A DNA stretch of 64,000 nt from Lysinibacillus pinottii (GTDB lineage Bacteria > Bacillota > Bacilli > Bacillales_A > Planococcaceae): the NCBI RefSeq assembly GCF_024753545.1, contig NZ_JANTOO010000020.1:613265-677264 (forward strand), written 5' to 3'. This document shows, piece by piece, positions 45,082 to 52,717 of the stretch (positions within the stretch are counted from its first letter, which is position 1; every line of letters begins with the position of its first letter). The notes beneath the pieces were generated by a model, which made no database searches, had not been told where the DNA came from, and worked only from the letters and a program-made list of their open reading frames with translations. Position numbers and translations under genes: made by a program.

Positions 45082-45101
45082 GATGATGTCTCCCTTCATC
45101 G

Positions 45102-45133
45102 AAAAAAGCCTCTACTTTTGCGTAGAGACTTTC
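45102..45133 (-). terminator. degV terminator
   Basis: AAAGTCTCTAC and GTAGAGGCTTT pair around a 6-nt loop with a T-run on the minus strand, between the degV stop and comFA. Confidence 0.85.
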
Positions 45134-45144
45134 ATCAATTACAT

Positions 45145-45987
45145 TTATTTTTTTGTCCAACCTAATCCCATTGATCCTTCTCCTAAATGGGTACCTATGA
45201 CAGGACCAAAATAGCTTAATTTAAAGTTGACGTTTGGGTAAGTTGCAGCTAATTGTTCTAGCCATTCTTGTGCTTCTACAGGGCAATTGCCGTGTATGAC
45301 CACAGCATCCATGGCATCATATTTTTTAGCATCCTCAGCTAATAATTCCTCTACACGCTTTAAAGCTTTTTTACGTGTTCGGATCTTTTCGAAAGGTACA
45401 ATCACCTTATCCACAAAATGAAGAACAGGCTTCACCTGTAAAAGGCCCCCTATCAAAGCTGCCGCAGAAGACAAACGCCCACCACGTTGCAAATGTGCTA
45501 AGTCGTCTACAATGAAGTAAGCACGAATAGACTGCTGCATGTCCGCCAATGCTGCAAGTATTTCTTTTGCTGAATAGCCCTCTTTCGCCATTTCAGCTGC
45601 TCTTAAAACGTAAAAGCCTTGAACAGCACAGGATATTTCACTGTCAAAGGCATAAACATCAATACCTTCCACCATTTCACCTGCCTGCACGGCACCTTGG
45701 TATGTTCCACTAATTCCACTCGATAGATGGATGGAAATAACCTCATCGTAATCCTTTGCTAGCTCATCGAAAAGAGCGACAAATTCTCCGATTGGAGGCT
45801 GTGTTGTTTTGGGGAATTCTTTGGCACCACGCACCTTATCATAAAATTCAGATGCTGTGATATCTACTTCTTCTGCAAATAATTGACCTGAAATATTAAC
45901 ACTTAAAGGTATCATATGAATATTTAAGTGTGCACGTTCCTCAGCTGTATTATATGCAGTACTATCTGTTACGATTGCCGTCCTCAT
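45145..45987 (-). CDS. degV: DegV-family fatty-acid-binding protein
   Basis: 280 aa. DegV fold with IVTDSTAY at the start, LSSGISGTYQGA around residue 90 (lipid head-group site) and GGRLSSAAALIGGLLQVKP near 168-186. DegV/FakB proteins bind fatty acids and present them to the kinase FakA. It stands between degU and comFA as yviA does in B. subtilis. Monocistronic by the hairpins at both sides. Confidence 0.95.
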   Translation of the reverse strand: MRTAIVTDSTAYNTAEERAHLNIHMIPLSVNISGQLFAEEVDITASEFYDKVRGAKEFPKTTQPPIGEFVALFDELAKDYDEVISIHLSSGISGTYQGAVQAGEMVEGIDVYAFDSEISCAVQGFYVLRAAEMAKEGYSAKEILAALADMQQSIRAYFIVDDLAHLQRGGRLSSAAALIGGLLQVKPVLHFVDKVIVPFEKIRTRKKALKRVEELLAEDAKKYDAMDAVVIHGNCPVEAQEWLEQLAATYPNVNFKLSYFGPVIGTHLGEGSMGLGWTKK

Positions 45988-46084
45988 CTATGTCCACTCT
46001 CCTATGATTCATAGTTTACAATCTATTTCATCTTGGTGCAATTGTTGTTGGGCTTCCCACAGATTTTTGAATGAAAACAAAAAA

Positions 46085-46223
46085 GAAATGAATGTGTTGA
46101 AGGACGAACGTATATTTCACGTTTTAGTCATTCGAGCATCGAGCTAGTGGCTAGCTTTCATTTCACATTCATTTCCTATGTATAGTAGGCGTATCTTCAC
46201 CCAATTCTACGTTGAATGAAGAT
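46085..46223. repeat. palindromic intergenic element behind lipoprotein gene
   Basis: Two inverted repeats: GAAATGAATGTG (46085-46096) with its complement at 46164-46175, and ATCTTCA (46193-46199) with TGAAGAT (46217-46223). Inside the first is a small palindrome AGCTAGTGGCTAGCT. On the minus strand the motif ATCTTCATTCA begins about 8 nt after the stop, the same place as the related motif behind fliT. Confidence 0.5.
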
Positions 46224-46231
46224 CGCTCCTC

Positions 46232-46783
46232 TTAATTGCCTGTACTTGACTGTGAGTCATCACCAATATAAAAGACGCTTGTTACTTTCCAAGCATCATC
46301 TTCTTTGACAAAGACCGTTACCTGTCGTCCTGCACTTTCATGCTCGACATTTGTTTCAAGCTGAAGTGAATGCATTTTCATGTTGGCAAATACTTGTGCT
46401 TCTTCAGGCGCGTATTTGGCAATCGTTACATTTTCGACATCACGCTTTATATCAAATTGATCGAACACTTCTGTTGCATATGTTTTTTCTTCATCGTATT
46501 TAAAACCCTTTGGATTTTTGGAAATCGTTTTCATATAGCGGTCGATTTCTTCCGCATTTAGGGCTGCAATATACTCATCGAAAGAAGCTAAAATAGCTTT
46601 TTCATCTGCTGCTGGTACGTTTTCTGCCTTTTCAACATTACCGCCCATCATCTCAAAGCCAACGGTACCATCCTCTATTACCTTTTCTCGATCGTCGTCA
46701 CTAATCTTCTCTTCTTTATTACCACATGCAGTTAAAGTGAATACAAATAAAATTAAAACTGCTAGAAAACTTTTCTTTAACAT
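46232..46783 (-). CDS. lipoprotein with NTF2-like C-terminal part
   Basis: 183 aa from ATG 46783, 6-7 nt after GGGAGG; an in-frame GTG precedes it. A signal peptide with lipobox LTAC near residue 20 marks it as lipid-anchored. The C-terminal half (FDEYIAALNAEEIDRYMKTI ... VFVKEDDAWKVTSVFYIGD) looks like an NTF2-like fold. Function unknown. It lies alone between degU and degV, preceded by its own ribosome site. No orthologue in the B. subtilis cluster is known to me. Confidence 0.8.
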   Translation of the reverse strand: MLKKSFLAVLILFVFTLTACGNKEEKISDDDREKVIEDGTVGFEMMGGNVEKAENVPAADEKAILASFDEYIAALNAEEIDRYMKTISKNPKGFKYDEEKTYATEVFDQFDIKRDVENVTIAKYAPEEAQVFANMKMHSLQLETNVEHESAGRQVTVFVKEDDAWKVTSVFYIGDDSQSSTGN

Positions 46784-47019
46784 CACAAAACCTCCCGCGC
46801 ATATTGTAGCATATAAATGCTGTCGTAGGAATTTTGTTGTGCTTTTTCAACATTTAGGTGCTACATCTTCCTTATGACGCATTTGACAGTAAAATGTTGC
46901 ATGATCTGACAGTTTCCATATTTAATGTCTACTAACAGGACAAAAAAGCATTGTTACAAATTTGTGAAAGGCGGTCCATTATCTTCAGATGACCATACAA
47001 AAATTTACCAAAAAACAAT

Positions 47020-47074
47020 AAAAAACTGTTTTAAAAACTACTCCCATAAAAAGTAGCTTTTAAAAACAGTTTTA
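47020..47074 (-). terminator. degS-degU terminator
   Basis: A long stem of about 20 bp (AAAACTGTTTTTAAAAGCTACT and complement, a few mismatches) with a T-rich tail on the minus strand. Confidence 0.85.
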
Positions 47075-47078
47075 ACAA

Positions 47079-47753
47079 TTATCGTACTTCAACCCAACCA
47101 TTTTTAATGGCTGTTACAACGGCTTGTGTACGGTCATTCACATTCATTTTTTGTAAGATGCTTGATACATGGTTTTTAACTGTTTTTTCAGAGATAAACA
47201 GTGTCTCACCAATTGTACGGTTAGATTGACCATCTGTTAATAGTTGTAATACTTCACATTCACGTTTTGTTAGTAAATGGAATGGACGGCGAATTTCCGT
47301 TTGGTGGAAGTTCCCTTTATTTTCGTGTTCTGAAAGTCTTTTGAACTCTGCCACTAAATTTTTCGTTACTTTTGGATGTAAGTAAGATCCACCGTTTGCA
47401 ACGACTTTAATTGCCTCCACGATTTCATCTGCATCCATTTCTTTTAACATATAGCCAAGAGCGCCTGATTTTAATGCATGTGTCACATATGTTTCATCAT
47501 CATGGATGGACAGCATAATTACCTTCGCATCTGGAAATTCATTAATTAACTCCGATGTTGCTTCTACTCCGTTTTTACCTGGCATGTTAATATCCATCAG
47601 TACTACATCTGGTTCGTTTTCAGCGTATAACGTCACCACATCCGTACCATCGTCACCTTCTGCTACTACGTCAAACGTATCTTCAAAATCTAAAATACGT
47701 TTTACTCCTTCACGGAATAGCTGGTGATCGTCTACAATAATAATCTTTGTCAT
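47079..47753 (-). CDS. degU: two-component response regulator DegU
   Basis: 224 aa. Receiver domain with acidic D8-D9, phospho-acceptor D54 (VVLMDINMPG) and K104. The C-terminal LuxR/NarL helix-turn-helix (about 155-220) has LTKRECEVLQLLTDGQSNRTI and KTVKNHVSSILQKM. In B. subtilis unphosphorylated DegU helps start competence at comK, while DegU-P steers motility, exoenzymes and biofilm. All these targets are near relatives of genes in this window. It follows degS by 30 bp. Confidence 0.97.
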   Translation of the reverse strand: MTKIIIVDDHQLFREGVKRILDFEDTFDVVAEGDDGTDVVTLYAENEPDVVLMDINMPGKNGVEATSELINEFPDAKVIMLSIHDDETYVTHALKSGALGYMLKEMDADEIVEAIKVVANGGSYLHPKVTKNLVAEFKRLSEHENKGNFHQTEIRRPFHLLTKRECEVLQLLTDGQSNRTIGETLFISEKTVKNHVSSILQKMNVNDRTQAVVTAIKNGWVEVR

Positions 47754-47783
47754 TTGTCTTTACCCCCTAAATTTCTGCAACAG

Positions 47784-48932
47784 TTACTTTACTTCTAACG
47801 GAATTTTAAATAACACCGTTGTACCTCGGTTGATTTCACTAGTAATAGTAATTGTACCATTTAAAATTTCAATACGTTCTTTCATTCCTAAAATACCAAA
47901 GGAATGGTCTTTCACTACTTGTTGGTCAAAGCCTATACCATCATCTTTAACAACGATATTAACAGCATCTTTTAACCACTCAAGCTTTACCCAAATGTCT
48001 TTACATTTTCCATGCTTCATGGCATTTGTTACGCACTCTTGCACAAGTCGGAAAATGGATACTTCATAATTGGAAGGTATACGTTTTTCAGTACTTCTCG
48101 ATTGGAAATGAATGTCGACACCTGGATTATATTCAGTGACTGTTGATAAATACTTCTTTAATGTCGGAATAATTCCCAAATCATCAAGTGCCATTGGTCG
48201 TAGATCATAAATAATACGTCGCACCTCAGATAATGCGTTTCGCACCGTTTTCTTTAAATCAGCAATTTCTGCCAATGCATTTTCTATGCCTTTTTCACGA
48301 TACGTTCTATCTATTAAATCAGTGCGCATTAGTACATTTGCAAGCATTTGAGCAGGTCCATCATGAATTTCCCTAGACAAACGCTTACGCTCCTCTTCTT
48401 GAGCTGCAATAATACGTATCCCAAAATCTTGCTTCATTTTTGCTTGTTCAAGCGCTAAACCAACATTTTTTAAATCTGAAGTTAAGTAATTCAAAACGAC
48501 ATTTACCTGATTGACAATATGATCAGCACGTTCAATCGTATCGAGTAATCCTCTTAATCTTCTCTCTAGATCATCTCTTTTATCCCGTAGCTGTTTTTCT
48601 TGCGTTCTAATAACGGAGAGCTTTACTTGAAAATCATGTGCAGTTTCATATGCTTCTCTAACTTGTTCTTCGGTATAATTATCAAAAGCTTTACTTACTA
48701 AGACAAGTCTTTGTTTAGCAAGCTGCGTACTTTTTTCCAATGCGTCGCCTTCATCAATTACAATTGATATTTGTTTTCGAACAATTTCTAGCTCTTTTTG
48801 CATATCTTCAAAGCTTATACGGCTTTGTTCGCTTATAATAAAGATATCATCTTTCGAGCTCATGATTGTATCTAACATTCGATTAAAAATGTCATCAAGC
48901 GACTTTAAATCGAAGGTATCATTTGAAAACAT
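47784..48932 (-). CDS. degS: cytoplasmic sensor histidine kinase DegS
   Basis: 382 aa, no membrane segment. A long coiled-coil sensor domain (about 35-175), then the HisKA_3 motif with phospho-His H190 in LSREIHDGPAQMLAN, then HATPase with NAMKHGKCK, VKDDGIGFD and FGILGMKERI. It phosphorylates DegU. The start ATG follows GGGGAG. It heads the degS-degU unit and is divergent from yvyE. Confidence 0.97.
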   Translation of the reverse strand: MFSNDTFDLKSLDDIFNRMLDTIMSSKDDIFIISEQSRISFEDMQKELEIVRKQISIVIDEGDALEKSTQLAKQRLVLVSKAFDNYTEEQVREAYETAHDFQVKLSVIRTQEKQLRDKRDDLERRLRGLLDTIERADHIVNQVNVVLNYLTSDLKNVGLALEQAKMKQDFGIRIIAAQEEERKRLSREIHDGPAQMLANVLMRTDLIDRTYREKGIENALAEIADLKKTVRNALSEVRRIIYDLRPMALDDLGIIPTLKKYLSTVTEYNPGVDIHFQSRSTEKRIPSNYEVSIFRLVQECVTNAMKHGKCKDIWVKLEWLKDAVNIVVKDDGIGFDQQVVKDHSFGILGMKERIEILNGTITITSEINRGTTVLFKIPLEVK

Positions 48933-49097
48933 ACTATACTCCCCAGTCTAATGTCTTATGATTACTTACTATTTTAATAGACCAAATTCTTATATTCCAT
49001 AGTCTACACCTATTATAGCATTACCATGCTAAAATTTAATGCTTTTTCTTTACGAAAATTATAGAATAGAACTCTAGTTAAAAGGAGATTGATACGG

Positions 49098-49733
49098 ATG
49101 AGAGAAAACTATTTAACAGTAAAAGGATATGGTGAAAGCGAAATTGTTATTTCTAAATCACGCTTTCTCACTTATATAGAACGTGCAGAAACGGAAGAGG
49201 ATGCAATTTCTTTTATAGAACGTATAAAAAAAATGCATCACAACGCAACTCATAATTGTTCAGCCTATATAATCGGCGAACATGATCACATCCAAAAAGC
49301 GAATGATGACGGGGAACCTAGTGGTACGGCTGGCGTCCCTATGTTAGAGGTCTTAAAAAAGCAAGGCCTAAAAGATACGGTCGTCGTCGTGACACGCTAT
49401 TTTGGAGGTATTAAACTCGGCGGTGGCGGTCTTATACGTGCATACGGAAAAGCAACAACAGAAGGTCTTATTGCTGCGCAAGTAGTGGAACGCAAGCTTC
49501 ATCATTTCATGAAAGTTGCCATTGACTACACATGGCTCGGGAAAGTCGAAAATGAAGTAAGAGGTTCGTCTTATACGTTAGAGGAAATACGTTATTTGGA
49601 GGGTGTCGAAATCATCGTCTCTGTGCCTAAAGAGGAAGAAGAACAGTTTCGAGGTTGGATGACAGAAATCACAAATGGACAAGCATCCATTACATTCGAA
49701 GATGCTCAATTTATAGAATTTATTGTCAAATAA
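49098..49733 (+). CDS. yvyE: YigZ/YvyE-family protein
   Basis: 211 aa from ATG 49098, 10 nt after AAAGGAGA. An in-frame TTG 49089 is possible but too near that site. Conserved IMPACT/UPF0029 N-terminal domain: ISKSRFLTYIER, HNCSAYIIGE, NDDGEPSGTAGVPML and VVVTRYFGGIKLGGGGL. A DUF1949 domain follows. The family is linked to translation or elongation-factor-like functions, but the role is unproven. It is divergent from degS as in B. subtilis. Confidence 0.94.
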   Translation: MRENYLTVKGYGESEIVISKSRFLTYIERAETEEDAISFIERIKKMHHNATHNCSAYIIGEHDHIQKANDDGEPSGTAGVPMLEVLKKQGLKDTVVVVTRYFGGIKLGGGGLIRAYGKATTEGLIAAQVVERKLHHFMKVAIDYTWLGKVENEVRGSSYTLEEIRYLEGVEIIVSVPKEEEEQFRGWMTEITNGQASITFEDAQFIEFIVK

Positions 49734-49882
49734 ATAGTTTTAATTGTCGAAACTAAATATGCATAGTATAATTTTTTTGTTAGGCTATTTTTATGGACCA
49801 CACGTTTACTTCTTTAGTAATTGAATAAAATTTAGCTTTATCGCATTATTATTCCCAATAATAAGAGGAGAATATATCCAAT

Positions 49883-50944
49883 ATGAAAAAAAGATCTGTT
49901 AATAAGTTCAAAAAGAGATCTTCTAAAGCTTCCTTAATTATAAAAGTTACACTACTCCTAGTGGCTAGCTTAGTAATTTGTGTTACTGCTTATGGTGTTT
50001 ACCTTACAAAACAGGTAGAGCATGCGGCAAACTCAGCCCATGAAGTATTAGAAGGTCGGGAAGTATCTAAGCTCCGTGAGGAAAAAGTAGAACCCGTACA
50101 TGATAATGTTTCTATTTTATTTGTCGGAGTTGATGATAGTGATAATCGTGGACAAGGTTCTGATCATTCACGTTCTGATGCGCTTATTTTAGCAACATTA
50201 AATAATAAAACACATACCGTTAAAATGTTAAGTATCCCTCGTGATTCTTACGTTTATATTCCTAAGGTCGGCTATAAAGATAAAATCACTCATGCTCACG
50301 CAATGGGTGGGACCCTTACTACGATTGAGACAGTAGAACAATTATTCGATATCCCAATCGACTACTATGTACGAATGAACTTCAATGCCTTCATTGATGT
50401 TGTCGATGCATTAGGCGGTGTAGAGGCTGAAGTACCGTATGCCTTACACGAACTTGACGAATTTGATAAGTTTACAATCAATTTACAGCCAGGACTACAG
50501 CATTTAAATGGTAGTGAGGCACTCGCTCTTGCAAGAACACGTAAACAGGATAGCGATATCGAACGTGGTAAACGTCAACAGGAAATTCTTTCAGCTATTA
50601 TTAAAAAAGTAGCTTCTGTAGGTTCCATCACAAAGTATGATGATGTAATCAAGGCACTTGGTGATAATATGAAAACAGATATGACATTTACTGAAATGAA
50701 ATCGTTCTTATCATACTTATCAAAAGGCGCTCCGCGTATCGACACTTTAACTTTAGAAGGTACAGATGATATGTCTACTGGTATTTATTATTACCAGCTA
50801 AATCAGGATTCTGTGGAAGAAACAAAGGAAATATTCAAAAACCATCTTGGCCGAAATGAAGAATCTTCAAGCCTAACTTCAAGTGGTAGCAACAATACAG
50901 GAACTGATAGTGCTGCTAGCGATGAAAATTCAGTGGTTGAATAA
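49883..50944 (+). CDS. LytR-CpsA-Psr (LCP) glycopolymer ligase
   Basis: 353 aa. A basic N terminus and a single membrane helix (about 17-40) are followed by the LCP domain (about 95-250), with SDALILATLN, MLSIPRDSYVYIP and ALARTRKQDSDIERGKRQQEIL, the Arg residues that grip the lipid pyrophosphate. A low-complexity Ser/Asn tail ends the protein. LCP enzymes attach teichoic acid or other undecaprenyl-linked polymers to peptidoglycan. tagO lies next, convergent. It corresponds in place to yvhJ of B. subtilis. Confidence 0.94.
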   Translation: MKKRSVNKFKKRSSKASLIIKVTLLLVASLVICVTAYGVYLTKQVEHAANSAHEVLEGREVSKLREEKVEPVHDNVSILFVGVDDSDNRGQGSDHSRSDALILATLNNKTHTVKMLSIPRDSYVYIPKVGYKDKITHAHAMGGTLTTIETVEQLFDIPIDYYVRMNFNAFIDVVDALGGVEAEVPYALHELDEFDKFTINLQPGLQHLNGSEALALARTRKQDSDIERGKRQQEILSAIIKKVASVGSITKYDDVIKALGDNMKTDMTFTEMKSFLSYLSKGAPRIDTLTLEGTDDMSTGIYYYQLNQDSVEETKEIFKNHLGRNEESSSLTSSGSNNTGTDSAASDENSVVE

Positions 50945-50971
50945 TCAGTTCGTATAACAATAAGACCCTTC

Positions 50972-51006
50972 AGACCATAGACGAAAATTTTGTCTATGGT
51001 CTTTTT
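50972..51006 (+). terminator. terminator of the LCP gene
   Basis: AGACCATAGAC / GTCTATGGTCT, 9-nt loop, then TTTTTATT. Confidence 0.9.
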
Positions 51007-51360
51007 ATTCTAGCCAACGCCATTTTAGTTTATCTCTCCTTCTCTTTTCCATTCGCCATAACGACCATACGAGCAGATTTTTTGTTGTTCCTTCTTTTCC
51101 CTTTAATCTGCTACTTTAAACAGCTCTCCGTTAGTGACAATAACCAACTAACCTCATAATAAAATGTTAGACGCGAAGGAGGAAAAAGCATAACGCCCTA
51201 TGCATTGTGAAACAACGATTGACCCAATCAAAAGCCTTCAAGAAGTTCTCGCGTCTCTTTCGTATACTTCCCTTATGGATAGATGTCCTCTCTTAAAATT
51301 CCAACTCAAAGTAGAGATCATGCAGGAAGCATTTCGACCTAATCTGGAGTTATGGAAATC
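51007..51360. other. spacer between two terminators
   Basis: No convincing gene. An AAGGAGG (51176-51182) is present, but no start codon lies 5-11 nt behind it. A 78-codon ORF that begins at 51200 runs into the tagO terminator and the end of tagO and is probably chance. Confidence 0.5.
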
Positions 51361-51409
51361 AAAAAAGACTAAAGACAAACTCAATTTTTTGAGTGCGTCT
51401 TTAGTCTTT
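51361..51409 (-). terminator. tagO terminator
   Basis: Perfect 13-bp stem AAAGACTAAAGAC / GTCTTTAGTCTTT with an inner ACTCAA..TTGAGT hairpin and a T-run on the minus strand. Confidence 0.9.
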
Positions 51410-51425
51410 AGTATGTCACAAAGCT

Positions 51426-52493
51426 TTATTTACTAAAGCTTCGTACAAAATTCAATAATGGTTTGTAGTTTTTACCAGCTAGCCCGATAATTTCTACAAA
51501 TATTTCGATAGCTGTTAGAATGACAGCGACAAGTAAAATCGCACCCCATACTTTTGCCATTGAGAAAATAATTGCTGCTAATCCAAACATCACTGCAATT
51601 CCGTAAATAATAAGTACAGTTTGACGATGTGTGAAACCCATATCCAGTAAACGATGGTGTAAGTGGGATTTATCTGGATCAGACCATTTCTTCTTCATAC
51701 GTACACGTCGAACAATCGCAAAGAACGTATCAGAAATCGGAACACCAAGAATAATAATTGGGATGATTAAAGAAACGAACGTAACATTTTTAAACCCAAG
51801 TAGCGCTAGTACAGAGATCATAAATCCAAGGAATAGTGCTCCTGTATCACCCATAAAGATTTTGGCTGGGTGGAAGTTATAAAATAAGAAGCCAAGTGAA
51901 GCTACAGCTAAAATGGCTGCTATTGCTAATACAAACATATTACTCATAATAAATGCCATGACCGCTAATGTAATCAGCGCTATTGTGGATACACCAGCAG
52001 CTAGACCATCTAAGCCATCAATTAAATTAACAGCATTTGTAATCCCAACAATCCAAATGATTGTTAAAGGAATACTTAGTAAACCAAAATCTAATGTACC
52101 TAAAAATGGTAGGTTTACCACATCAATTTGAATGCCACCTACAAAAACAATAATGAGAGCAGCACCCAGCTGACCAAGCATTTTTGCTTTCGCAGAAATC
52201 TCACGCATATCGTCCACAACGCCTGTCGCTACTATAATACAAGCACCAATAATAATCGCTATTAAATAATCGCTATTGCCATTTTTAGTATGAATTAAAT
52301 AAGAATATAAAATCGTTACACCAATTATAAATGCAAGGAAAATAGCCAAACCACCAAGTCTTGGCATAATTCGAGCATGTACTTTTCGATAGTTTGGTGC
52401 GTCCACTGCACCTATTCTAAATGCTAAACGTTTCACTAATGGAGTTAACAAAATGGATGCAACGAATGCTGCTATTAAAGACACGTAAATCAT
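51426..52493 (-). CDS. tagO: UDP-GlcNAc:undecaprenyl-phosphate GlcNAc-1-P transferase TagO/WecA
   Basis: 355 aa from ATG 52493 behind GAGGAGG; an upstream in-frame ATG has no ribosome site. About eleven membrane helices. MraY/WecA motifs: RKVHARIMPRLGGLAIF near 40, NAVNLIDGLDGLAAG near 155 (catalytic Asp pair), FMGDTGALFLGF near 215, and HLHHRLLDMG near 280. TagO starts wall teichoic acid or another secondary wall polymer on undecaprenyl phosphate. In organisms with an S-layer that polymer is the anchor, which fits the secA2-slaP genes next door. Confidence 0.95.
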   Translation of the reverse strand: MIYVSLIAAFVASILLTPLVKRLAFRIGAVDAPNYRKVHARIMPRLGGLAIFLAFIIGVTILYSYLIHTKNGNSDYLIAIIIGACIIVATGVVDDMREISAKAKMLGQLGAALIIVFVGGIQIDVVNLPFLGTLDFGLLSIPLTIIWIVGITNAVNLIDGLDGLAAGVSTIALITLAVMAFIMSNMFVLAIAAILAVASLGFLFYNFHPAKIFMGDTGALFLGFMISVLALLGFKNVTFVSLIIPIIILGVPISDTFFAIVRRVRMKKKWSDPDKSHLHHRLLDMGFTHRQTVLIIYGIAVMFGLAAIIFSMAKVWGAILLVAVILTAIEIFVEIIGLAGKNYKPLLNFVRSFSK

Positions 52494-52717
52494 GTCTCTC
52501 CTCCTCAAAAAATAATCTACATTGAAATCCAAATTGATTATAGCACGAACAAGCATTGAAATATACTTTTTCTAAACATTTTCCACGATTTCACAAATAT
52601 TTTGTACATTTTAGCATTAATAGATTCCTATATAGTCAATTGTAGTCACCATACGTAAAATTTGATAGAATAATGGAGTGTCTAGCATTTAGACAACATT
52701 AAAGGAGCGTATATTTC

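Noticed and set aside
51200..51436. 78-codon plus-strand ORF between the LCP gene and tagO
   Set aside because: It has no start codon at a proper distance from AAGGAGG 51176-51182, and it runs through the tagO terminator into the end of tagO. Composition is not protein-like.
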